From: Chryseobacterium sp. JUb7 | GTDB taxonomy: Bacteria; Bacteroidota; Bacteroidia; Flavobacteriales; Weeksellaceae | Direction of reading: 5' to 3' | DNA length: 64,000 nt | Assembly (NCBI RefSeq): GCF_024806495.1 | Contig: NZ_JANUFF010000003.1 | Location: 398,015 to 462,014 of the forward strand | Notes under the pieces: model-generated | Told to the model about the DNA's origin: nothing | Databases searched by the model: none | The model's input: the letters and a program-made list of their open reading frames with translations, nothing else | Program-made: the position numbers and the translations under genes | Shown: one piece after another, positions 35,787-43,392 of the stretch | Numbering within the stretch: the first letter of the stretch is position 1 | Layout: every line of letters starts with the position of its first letter

Positions 35787-35822
35787 CAAAAAGGCTTTAT
35801 TAGTGTAAAGCCTTTTGTTTTT
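35787..35822 (+). terminator. Intrinsic terminator
   Basis: CAAAAAGGCTTTA (35787-35799) / TAAAGCCTTTTG (35806-35817) with T-run. Confidence 0.85.
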
Positions 35823-35845
35823 CCCTGATTTAGATAAAATATATT

Positions 35846-38089
35846 ATGAAAAAGTTTTTACTAACAATTTTAGTTGTTTTATTATGTGTCTGTGGCAATT
35901 TCAATGCTCAAACTTACCAGTTATCCGGAAACCCGGTGAATACGACGGGATGGAGTTTAGTTCCTTCTGCTACCGTAAATACTGATTTTATCCAGCTTAC
36001 GGGAGATCAGATCAGTCAGGTAGGAGGAATTAAGCTTGATGATCCTATCAATCTGAAATACTGTGATAAATGGAAAGTGGAGTTTGATTTCAGAATAGAC
36101 GGAAACGGAACAACAAGCTATGGAAGAGGGGATGGTTTTGCATTTTGGTATTTGGCTAACCCTCCGGCTGCGTATGTTCAGGGTGGCGGATTGGGAATTC
36201 CTGGTAATGCAAGCGGTCTGATGGTTGCTTTTGATATTTTTAATAACAGCACAGAAGGTCAGATGAGTAAAGTTCATGTATTGTACGGAACCAATCCTAC
36301 CGGAGGAAATATTGAGTTTAACAATACTGCCGGAAGTACCTATCATACGCCGGATCTTATTTCTACGATTCCTTTTGTAGGAGCCAGCTACAGACATGTC
36401 GAGGTGAATGGAGAAATAGATCCGAATAACACGGCAATCTGGAACATTACTATAAAAATTGATAATACAACGGTTGTTGTGCAATCGTTTACCTCGACAG
36501 GTGGAGCTGTAAATATGACGCAGGGATATTTTGGATTTTCAGCTTCTACAGGAGCTGCAAGTGCAAGGCATTCCATTAAAAATGTAAAGATTTATGTAGA
36601 TAAAGTTCCTTTGCTCCAGGCTACGGTAACGCCTGCTGAAACCTGTCCAAATGCATTGACTGGTATTGTTTCTACTGACCTTACTTCATATAATGCTCAG
36701 TTTGTAAATAACCCGGGCAATTATACTTTTACTTATGCTGTAAACGGGACTGTGATTTCCAATCCTGCCAATTTTCAGTTCACGGCAAATACAACAGTGA
36801 ATGTTACGGTGAGAGATAACAGCGGAACTTTTTGTGATAATCCTGATGCCAGAATTATTTTAGTGCCGAAAGCAGTTCAGAAAACAGATGCCGCTTTATT
36901 TGGTTGCCCCATCAATGGTCTGGCTTTGTTTAATCTGACGCAGGCTAATGTGACCACGCTGACCAATGTTACCAAGCAGTATTATCCCACATTGGCAGCT
37001 CTGAATGCAGGAACAAGTGAAATTACCAATCCTGCGGCTTATTCATCGGTTCAGGGAGATGTTTTTGTTAAAATTAATACTTCAACCGGTTGTGTAGGAA
37101 TCGCGAAAATAACACTGACTTTTTATCCGGTTCCTGCTGTGACAGACGCGGCTTTGAGAATTTGTTTTAATGCCGGTGATATTTCTACCGGAACGTTCAA
37201 CTTAACAACGGCTTCGGTTACATCAGCAACGGGAATTTCTAAAAAGTATTTTACTAATTACAATGATGCTCTTGCGGAAACGAATGAAATACCCAATCCT
37301 GCGGCTTATATTTCTACAACAGGGTTTGCTTATGTCAAAGTTTTAAATGCACAGGGCTGCGGAAGTATTGCTAAAGTAACATTGACTGTGATTCCTCCAG
37401 TGTATTCAACAATATTAAAAGATAAAACAATCTGTATCGAAGACCGTACAACACTGGATGCCGGAGCGGGTTTTACGAGTTATCTCTGGAGTACGGGAGC
37501 GACAACGCAGACTGTCAGTAATGCAGGAGTTGGCTCCTATTGGGTTGATCTTACCAGTGGAGGATGTACATTGAGACAGGAAGTGACAGTTTATGCGGCA
37601 GAATCTCCTGTGGTTAAAGAAATTCATATTGACAGTAAAACGGCTACAGTTGAGGTTAAAGGAGGACAACCGGCTTATCAATATTCTTTGGATGGTATTC
37701 AGTGGCAGGATTCAAATGTATTTTCCGGATTGACAAGAGGCGAAAATACTTTTTATGTAAGAGATGCTTACAGCTGCGAGCCAGTTCGGATAACGGTAAC
37801 GGTTCCCGGTTTGGTTAATGTCATTACTCCTAATGGAGACGGCTATAATGACGTGATTGATTATTCTGCTCTAGGATATAAAAAGAATCTTCGGTTTACT
37901 GTTTCAGACCGATATGGAAACCAAATTTTTGATGGCACCAAATTCAATAATTATAAATGGGACGGAACAATTCAGGGAAGAAAAGTTCCTACGCAAACCT
38001 ATTGGTATGAACTGAGGTGGGACGAAGATTCAAAATACAAAACTGAAGTGAAATTCAACGGCTGGATTCTGGTGAAGAATAGAGATTGA
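35846..38089 (+). CDS. Secreted lectin-like protein with T9SS type B sorting domain
   Basis: 747 residues, signal peptide KFLLTILVVLLCVCGNFNAQ. Residues about 25-250 look like an L-type (legume-lectin-like) beta sandwich: WKVEFDFRIDGN, GRGDGFAFWYL, GLGIPGNASGLMVAFDIFN, then VNMTQGYFGFSASTGAASARHSIKNVKIY. The middle (about 260-655) has repeated Ig-like modules, each with CPNALTG/CPINGLALFNLTQ/CFNAGDISTGTFNLTTA and NPAAYSS or NPAAYIS. The end (VNVITPNGDGYNDVIDYSALGYKKNLRFTVSDRYG and WDGTIQGRKVPTQTYWYEL) is a type B T9SS C-terminal (gliding-motility-associated) domain. Probably an adhesin or polysaccharide-binding surface protein. Confidence 0.85.
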   Translation: MKKFLLTILVVLLCVCGNFNAQTYQLSGNPVNTTGWSLVPSATVNTDFIQLTGDQISQVGGIKLDDPINLKYCDKWKVEFDFRIDGNGTTSYGRGDGFAFWYLANPPAAYVQGGGLGIPGNASGLMVAFDIFNNSTEGQMSKVHVLYGTNPTGGNIEFNNTAGSTYHTPDLISTIPFVGASYRHVEVNGEIDPNNTAIWNITIKIDNTTVVVQSFTSTGGAVNMTQGYFGFSASTGAASARHSIKNVKIYVDKVPLLQATVTPAETCPNALTGIVSTDLTSYNAQFVNNPGNYTFTYAVNGTVISNPANFQFTANTTVNVTVRDNSGTFCDNPDARIILVPKAVQKTDAALFGCPINGLALFNLTQANVTTLTNVTKQYYPTLAALNAGTSEITNPAAYSSVQGDVFVKINTSTGCVGIAKITLTFYPVPAVTDAALRICFNAGDISTGTFNLTTASVTSATGISKKYFTNYNDALAETNEIPNPAAYISTTGFAYVKVLNAQGCGSIAKVTLTVIPPVYSTILKDKTICIEDRTTLDAGAGFTSYLWSTGATTQTVSNAGVGSYWVDLTSGGCTLRQEVTVYAAESPVVKEIHIDSKTATVEVKGGQPAYQYSLDGIQWQDSNVFSGLTRGENTFYVRDAYSCEPVRITVTVPGLVNVITPNGDGYNDVIDYSALGYKKNLRFTVSDRYGNQIFDGTKFNNYKWDGTIQGRKVPTQTYWYELRWDEDSKYKTEVKFNGWILVKNRD

Positions 38090-38112
38090 TTCATTTTTTT
38101 ATTATATAAGTC

Positions 38113-38175
38113 CCCGCAGTGTATTGTAAACAATTTTCGTCCAGAATTTGTTTTGTCTACACTGCGGGTTTTTTA
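38113..38175 (+). terminator. Terminator after the lectin-like gene
   Basis: CCCGCAGTGTA (38113-38123) pairs with TACACTGCGGG (38158-38168), then TTTTTT. The loop is 34 bases. Convergent with ohr downstream. Confidence 0.8.
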
Positions 38176-38197
38176 TTGAGAAAATATAAGCTGAATT

Positions 38198-38629
38198 TTA
38201 AAGGATACTAATTTTTACATTGATATTTCCGCGAGTGGCTTTAGAATAAGGACATGTGCGGTGTGCCTCTTCTGTTAAAAGTCTTACAGTCTTTTTGTCA
38301 ATATTCGGAATACTTACATTAAGACGGGCTTGTAAAAAATAAGCATCATCTTCTATGCAGAGATCTACTTCGGCGTCAACAAAAGTTTCTGCAGGCAGCT
38401 TAATTCTTAATTTTCTGGCAGCGATTCCCAATGCCCCTATGTAACAGGCTGACCATCCTGCCGCAAAAAGCTGCTCCGGATTGGTTCCTGGTTCAGTTCC
38501 TCCAGGTGTTGAAAGTTTGATGTTGAGATTTCCGTCAGAGCTTTCTGATGCTCCTTCACGACCTCCTGTTGTGCGGGTTTTTCCGGTATATAACACTTTT
38601 TCTGCTTCTGAAATGTTTGTATCTTCCAT
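38198..38629 (-). CDS. ohr: Ohr/OsmC-family organic hydroperoxide resistance protein
   Basis: 143 residues, cytoplasmic thiol peroxidase of the OsmC/Ohr fold, detoxifying organic hydroperoxides. The redox cysteine pair is seen: GWSACYIGAL (Cys about residue 70) and EAHRTCPYSKATRGN (Cys about 126). The N-terminal start EKVLYTGKTRTTGGREG and NPEQLFAAGWSACY are typical of Ohr rather than OsmC, which lacks the VLYTGKTRTTGGREG motif. Same strand as the alpha/beta hydrolase upstream of it with an 80-base gap. Confidence 0.88.
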   Translation of the reverse strand: MEDTNISEAEKVLYTGKTRTTGGREGASESSDGNLNIKLSTPGGTEPGTNPEQLFAAGWSACYIGALGIAARKLRIKLPAETFVDAEVDLCIEDDAYFLQARLNVSIPNIDKKTVRLLTEEAHRTCPYSKATRGNINVKISIL

Positions 38630-38708
38630 GATGTAAATATTTTAAATTGTTGATAGTATTTTCCTTGCTTTATTTAATGAGATTGATAGTATTTCCGGCT
38701 TCCTGTAC

Positions 38709-39722
38709 CTACTTTTTTGAATAGCCGTCGACTTCGATAATTGCGTCTGCGAATGCTTTAGGATCTTCCTGAGGAACATTATGTCCGATTCCTTTTAAAA
38801 TTTTATGTGAATATTTTCCTGTAAATTTATCTGCATATGCCTTCCCGTCGATAGCAGCTCCGTCAAAATCACTGCTTATGGTTATGGTAGGAACTTTGAT
38901 GGCAGGTCTCGCCGATAAAAGCTTTTCCATTTGATCGTATTTTGCTTCCCCACTGGCCAGTGATAGTCTCCAGCGATAATTGTGAATAACAATAGCTACA
39001 TGATCAGGATTTTTGAAAGATTCTGCTGTTCTGTTATAAGTTTCTGTATCAAAATTCCATGTGGGGGACGCTGTTTTCCAAATAAGTTTATTGAAATCGT
39101 ACGTATTGTCAGCATACCCTTTCAAGCCGCGTTCGGTTGAAAAATAGTATTGGTACCACCATCCCAGTTCTGCTGAGGGAAGAAGAGGTTTTTTATTGGC
39201 TTCTAGGTTGGTAATTAAATATCCGCTTACTGAAACTAAACCTTGTACGCGTTCAGGCCAGAGAGCAGCCATCACATCTGCCGTTCTTGCTCCCCAGTCA
39301 AAACCGCCGATAATGGCTTTTTTAATTTTAAGAGCATCCATCAGAGCGATAATATCACTTGCTACTGCTGCCTGCTGACCGTTTCTCATTGTTTTTTCAG
39401 AAAGAAAACGGGTTGTCCCGGATCCTCTTAAATAAGGAGTGATTACTCTGTATCCTTTTGCGGTTAATAAAGGAACTACTTCTTCATAACTGTGAATATC
39501 ATAAGGCCATCCGTGAAGCAGAATTACTGGAGTTCCGGTTGAAGGACCTGCCTCGGTGTATCCGATATTGAGAACGCCTGCGTCAATCTGTTTTAGTTTT
39601 CCTAATGAATTTTCTGTGTTTTGAGCCTTCACAGATCCGATGCTGAGAAGTATAAGCACGATAGTGCTGATTACATATTTTTTGAGAGAAAAATAATGCT
39701 GAGGTAAGATATTCTGGATCAT
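38709..39722 (-). CDS. Secreted alpha/beta hydrolase, epoxide-hydrolase-like
   Basis: About 337 residues with the ATG at 39722 chosen so that the signal peptide (YFSLKKYVISTIVLILLSIGSVKAQ) lies within the first 40; an upstream ATG at 39764 is also in frame. Catalytic features: VILLHGWPYDIHSYEEVVP (oxyanion-hole HGWP), IIGGFDWGARTADVMAALWPERV where Asp of GFDWG is the expected nucleophile, as in epoxide hydrolases and haloalkane dehalogenases, and GIGHNVPQEDP with the catalytic His. A haloalkane dehalogenase is possible; the halide-binding residues cannot be judged from sequence alone. Periplasmic. Transcribed divergently from the amylase gene. Confidence 0.75.
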   Translation of the reverse strand: MIQNILPQHYFSLKKYVISTIVLILLSIGSVKAQNTENSLGKLKQIDAGVLNIGYTEAGPSTGTPVILLHGWPYDIHSYEEVVPLLTAKGYRVITPYLRGSGTTRFLSEKTMRNGQQAAVASDIIALMDALKIKKAIIGGFDWGARTADVMAALWPERVQGLVSVSGYLITNLEANKKPLLPSAELGWWYQYYFSTERGLKGYADNTYDFNKLIWKTASPTWNFDTETYNRTAESFKNPDHVAIVIHNYRWRLSLASGEAKYDQMEKLLSARPAIKVPTITISSDFDGAAIDGKAYADKFTGKYSHKILKGIGHNVPQEDPKAFADAIIEVDGYSKK

Positions 39723-39969
39723 AATTATTAAGATTTTATATTGTTTTTTTAATTGATGATCCAAAGGTAGTGTGGCTATTTACTGTATGAAATGATAGAA
39801 TAGGTGAAGAGGGCAAAATACACGGTGAAATAGACATGGCTTCATGCGAAAAGTGATCGTTGTCGCATAATATATAGATGTTTACATAATGGTTTTTGGC
39901 TAAAAAAATTAATATTTTTCAAAAAATAAACTACATTCGTATAGATACTAACTGAAAAAGCAAAATTTT

Positions 39970-42804
39970 ATGAAGAAATTTTATTTCGGTGTTTTATTGT
40001 TTATCATGACTCTGGCCTTTGGGCAGATTAGTTATACAATTACACCCAATCCGTTCAATGAGACGGATCAGATTACTCTTTCTGTGCCAGGCAGTCAAAT
40101 TGATGAGTCGGCATGGGGAGTTTCGAATAATGCGATTTACTTTTGGTCGTGGTCGTTGGATGCTAATTATCAGAACAGTCAGGATTGTCCTACCAATGGG
40201 AGTTGGAACAGTTCCAGTGAGGTTAATAAGCTAGCCTATAATTCTGTCACGGACACTTATTCATTAACATTTACACCTGCTGCTTTCTATGCAAGAACCG
40301 GAATCGGGAGGTTTGGATTTTTATTAAAAGATAAAACAGGGGCTCATCAGACCTCTCCGGATATTTTTGTGAATGTAGGAGTGCTAACTTTAAATATGAC
40401 CAATCCTGCGGCCAACAGTCTGACTTCAGTTCCTGCGGGAAGCTCAATTGCAGTCACTGCTACGACGAATGTGAATGCTACTTTCCAGCTTAAAGCTAAC
40501 GGAACGGTTGTTAATTCAACAACCACACCGTCTGCTTCTTATTCTTATAATTATACCGTCACGGAAGATGCTAATATGGAGTTGATTGCTACCCAGGGGT
40601 CAACTTCCAAAAATTCGACATTTATCCTGCAGGTTCCACGAAGTGTTGTTTCTGAAGCAGTTCCGGCTTGGATTAAACAAGGAATAAATTACCATCCTAC
40701 AGATAATACAAAAGTTGGACTGGCATTATATGCTCCATCTAAAAATTTCGTTCATATAATCGGAAGTTTTAATAACTGGGCGGTGAATGATGCTTATCTG
40801 ATGAAAAAAGACACTGCAAATCCAGATTTGTACTGGTTGGAACTGTCGGGGCTGACTCCTCAACAGCTGTATACATTTCAATACAGAACAAATGATCTGA
40901 AAAAAGTTGCAGATCCTTATTCACCACAGATCTTATCTTCTTATGATGATCAGTGGATTTCACAGGCTACTTATCCGAATCTGCCCCAGTTTCCGGCAGG
41001 GCAGGAATTTGAAGTTTCAATGTTCAAAACGGGCCAGACTCCTTATAACTGGCAGATAACCAGCTTCCAGAGACCTCCGAAGGATAATCTGGTAGTGTAT
41101 GAGTTGTTATTAAGAGATTTTACCCAGGAAAAAAACTGGCAGTCGCTGATTAATAAAATCACTTATTTAAAAGGATTAAATATCAATGCCATTGAGCTTC
41201 TTCCTATTATGGAGTTTGAGGGAAATCTTTCATGGGGTTACAATACATCTTTCCATTATGCATTGGATAAGGCGTACGGAACACCGGAAAAATTTAAAGA
41301 GTTTGTTGATCTTTGCCATCAGAATGGTATTGCTGTGATTCTTGATGTGGCTTTTAATCATGCTACAGGCCGTTCTCCTCTGGTGAGGCTTTGGAATGTA
41401 GACCCTGATGGAGATGGCTATGGAGATGTGGCTTCAGATAATCCTTATTTTAATACGGTTCCGAAGCATTCATACAATGTTTTCAATGATTTTAACCATA
41501 CCAGTTATTCAACTAAGTATTACGTTGAAAGATGCCTGAAACAGTGGTTGACGGAATATAAGATTGATGGTTTCCGTTGGGATCTGACTAAAGGCTTTAC
41601 GCAAAACTGCTCTGAAAGCGATGAGGCTTGTACGAATGCTTATCAGCAGGACAGGGTAGAGATCTTAAAATATTATGCAGACAGACAATGGGCTATTGAT
41701 CCTAATTCTTATATGATTTTTGAACATTTGGGAACGGATCAGGAAGAGCAGGAGTGGGCGAATTACAGAATTGCAGAAGGAAAAGGGGTGATGCTTTGGA
41801 ATAAACAGACGGAACCTTATAATCAAAATACCATGGGATATAAGGAGAATAGCAATTATGACAGAATGAGTCATGCATTGCACGGCTTTACAAATATGCA
41901 TGCTGTAGGCTATGGAGAAAGTCATGATGAGGAAAGGTTGATGTTTAAAAACCTTGAATATGGTGCTGTAAACGGACCTTATAGTGTAAAAGATCTTAAT
42001 ACGGCGCTTTCCAGAATGAAAACCTTTGGAGCAACTTTCTTTACGATTCCCGGACCTAAAATGATTTGGCAGTTTGGGGAGCTTGGATATGAATTCAGCA
42101 TCAACAGGTGTGCGGACGGATCTGTAAATAACGGTTGCAGAACTGATGAAAAGCCGGTTGCTTTCACATTAGGATATGATACCAATGTCAATAGAAAGTC
42201 GGTGTACGATACCTGGGCACAAATTATTAACCTTAGAAACACGTATCCCGTATTTAAATCTAAAACCTATACTGTAGAGTCTAATAATCTGGCGAACGAT
42301 CCGAACGGTCTGATTACCAGGATTTATGTATATGATAACATGATTAATGGTGTGAAAAACGTTGTGGTACTGGCGAATTACAATACCTCATCGCAAAATG
42401 TAGTTCCTTATTTTCCGTATGCAGGCCAATGGAAAAATTTAATGGATAATACGGTTTCTGACATTACTTCAACTACGGCTCCGATTACACTTCAGCCAGG
42501 CGAATTCAGAATTTTTGGGAATAATTCTTCTACTTTATCCACAATAGATGAAAATGTGGGCAATAAGTTATCGATTCAGATTGTGGATAACCCGGTGAAA
42601 AATGGTTCAGCAAAATTAATCTACCATAAAGTAAAGAATGGAGAGATTGTAATTTATGATATAAGCGGAAAAAAAATGGACTCGTTTAAGCTTACCCATG
42701 AAAACGGGACTTATGAAATGAAGATAAATTATCCTACTGGAATCTATTTGGTTCATTTAAAATCAGATACAGGGGTTTCGATTCAGAAAATGATTGTAAA
42801 ATAA
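39970..42804 (+). CDS. Secreted GH13 alpha-amylase-family protein with T9SS type A domain
   Basis: 944 residues. Signal peptide KFYFGVLLFIMTLAFGQ; N-terminal carbohydrate-binding modules including a CBM48/starch-synthase-like segment (VGLALYAPSKNFVHIIGSFNNWAV, about 235-330). The GH13 barrel starts about residue 370: DVAFNHATG (region I, about 458), DGFRWD with the nucleophile Asp (about 535), FEHLG with the acid/base Glu (about 583) and GESHDEER (region IV, about 650). The C-terminal ~80 residues (LSIQIVDNPVKNGSAKLI, YPTGIYLVHLKSDTG) are a T9SS type A sorting domain. Secreted starch or alpha-glucan hydrolase; specificity not determined. Confidence 0.87.
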   Translation: MKKFYFGVLLFIMTLAFGQISYTITPNPFNETDQITLSVPGSQIDESAWGVSNNAIYFWSWSLDANYQNSQDCPTNGSWNSSSEVNKLAYNSVTDTYSLTFTPAAFYARTGIGRFGFLLKDKTGAHQTSPDIFVNVGVLTLNMTNPAANSLTSVPAGSSIAVTATTNVNATFQLKANGTVVNSTTTPSASYSYNYTVTEDANMELIATQGSTSKNSTFILQVPRSVVSEAVPAWIKQGINYHPTDNTKVGLALYAPSKNFVHIIGSFNNWAVNDAYLMKKDTANPDLYWLELSGLTPQQLYTFQYRTNDLKKVADPYSPQILSSYDDQWISQATYPNLPQFPAGQEFEVSMFKTGQTPYNWQITSFQRPPKDNLVVYELLLRDFTQEKNWQSLINKITYLKGLNINAIELLPIMEFEGNLSWGYNTSFHYALDKAYGTPEKFKEFVDLCHQNGIAVILDVAFNHATGRSPLVRLWNVDPDGDGYGDVASDNPYFNTVPKHSYNVFNDFNHTSYSTKYYVERCLKQWLTEYKIDGFRWDLTKGFTQNCSESDEACTNAYQQDRVEILKYYADRQWAIDPNSYMIFEHLGTDQEEQEWANYRIAEGKGVMLWNKQTEPYNQNTMGYKENSNYDRMSHALHGFTNMHAVGYGESHDEERLMFKNLEYGAVNGPYSVKDLNTALSRMKTFGATFFTIPGPKMIWQFGELGYEFSINRCADGSVNNGCRTDEKPVAFTLGYDTNVNRKSVYDTWAQIINLRNTYPVFKSKTYTVESNNLANDPNGLITRIYVYDNMINGVKNVVVLANYNTSSQNVVPYFPYAGQWKNLMDNTVSDITSTTAPITLQPGEFRIFGNNSSTLSTIDENVGNKLSIQIVDNPVKNGSAKLIYHKVKNGEIVIYDISGKKMDSFKLTHENGTYEMKINYPTGIYLVHLKSDTGVSIQKMIVK

Positions 42805-42806
42805 AC

Positions 42807-43114
42807 TGTGGATAAGTCTGCGGATTAAAGATGAAAGAGGTCATGCGAGTGATCTCTTTTTTGTTTGTCCATATTTTATCCGCAGCGGAAGATAGGCTTA
42901 TCCACGCGTTATTAATATTTTTTCAATACTTTATTCACAGATTTATCCGCATGTAAATGATGGTTTATCCATGTCTTATTAATAGCTTATTAAGAAGTTT
43001 TCCATAGGTTATCCACGATTTTAAAGTTGAAAATTTTTAATGATTTATACTTATTAATAAGCAATTCACAAGCTGCTAATAGGCAACTAACAGCTTATCC
43101 ACAAGTTATTCACA
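42807..43114. other. Candidate replication origin: cluster of DnaA-box-like 9-mers
   Basis: Within 308 bases without any gene lie four exact TTATNCACA boxes: reverse-strand TGTGGATAA at 42807-42815, TTATTCACA at 42931-42939, TTATCCACA at 43095-43103 and TTATTCACA at 43106-43114. Near matches are TAATCCGCA (reverse, 42819-42827), TTATCCGCA (42876-42884, 42943-42951), TTATCCACG (42898-42906, 43009-43017) and TTATCCATG (42965-42973). AT-rich segments with three copies of TTATTAATA alternate with the boxes. No dnaA is in the window; see findings for the argument and counter-argument. Confidence 0.65.
42834..42864 (+). terminator. Intrinsic terminator of amylase gene
   Basis: AAAGAGGTCA / TGATCTCTTT (one G-U) with six T. 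It falls between the first two DnaA-like boxes. Confidence 0.75.
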
Positions 43115-43153
43115 ATCAGAAAAACGATGAATATATCCGGAAAATTGATATTT

Positions 43154-43184
43154 TTTGCTATATAAAATTATTAGTCTACCTTTG
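43154..43184 (+). promoter_or_regulatory. Promoter of the riboswitch transcript
   Basis: TTTG at 43154-43157, 19-base spacer, TACCTTTG at 43177-43184. The predicted start lies just before the riboswitch P1 at 43191. Confidence 0.75.
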
Positions 43185-43190
43185 CAGTAG

Positions 43191-43297
43191 ATTTATCAAG
43201 AAAGGTGGAGGGATTTGGCCCTGTGAAACCTTAGCAACCGACACCATTCATAGATGTAAAGGTGCTAATTCCAACCCGTTTGGGGGAAGATAAGTGA
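43191..43297 (+). ncRNA. SAM-I (S-box) riboswitch
   Basis: The SAM-I core is present: AGGTGGAGGGATTTGGCC (43203-43220), CTGTGAAACCTTAGCAACC (43221-43239), and GGTGCTAATTCC (43261-43272), closing with GGGGGAAGATAAG. P1 forms between ATTTATC (43191-43197) and GATAAGT (43289-43295). SAM-I elements sense S-adenosylmethionine and switch methionine genes off when it is high. A standard transcription terminator is not obvious in the 90 bases that follow, so the expression platform may act differently in this phylum. Confidence 0.92.
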
Positions 43298-43349
43298 AGT
43301 CAATATTCTTATATTTATTCCATTTCTTGAACAATCTTTGTTGGCGGGT

Positions 43350-43379
43350 TTTGTCCGTTCGGGTATATTATTAATTTTG
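43350..43379 (+). promoter_or_regulatory. Second promoter-like site after the riboswitch
   Basis: TTTG at 43350-43353, 18-base spacer, TAATTTTG at 43372-43379, only 13 bases before the receptor ATG. If active it would bypass the riboswitch. See findings. Confidence 0.4.
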
Positions 43380-43392
43380 CAAAAAACAAAAG

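Noticed and set aside
42901..43120. Possible CRISPR-like array from the repeated TTATCCAC motifs
   Set aside because: The repeats are only 9 bases with irregular spacing and both orientations; no spacers of constant length and no cas genes.
43027..43293. 88-codon open frame on + across the candidate origin and riboswitch
   Set aside because: It runs through the DnaA-box cluster and the SAM-I aptamer. Conserved RNA and the promoter explain the sequence better.
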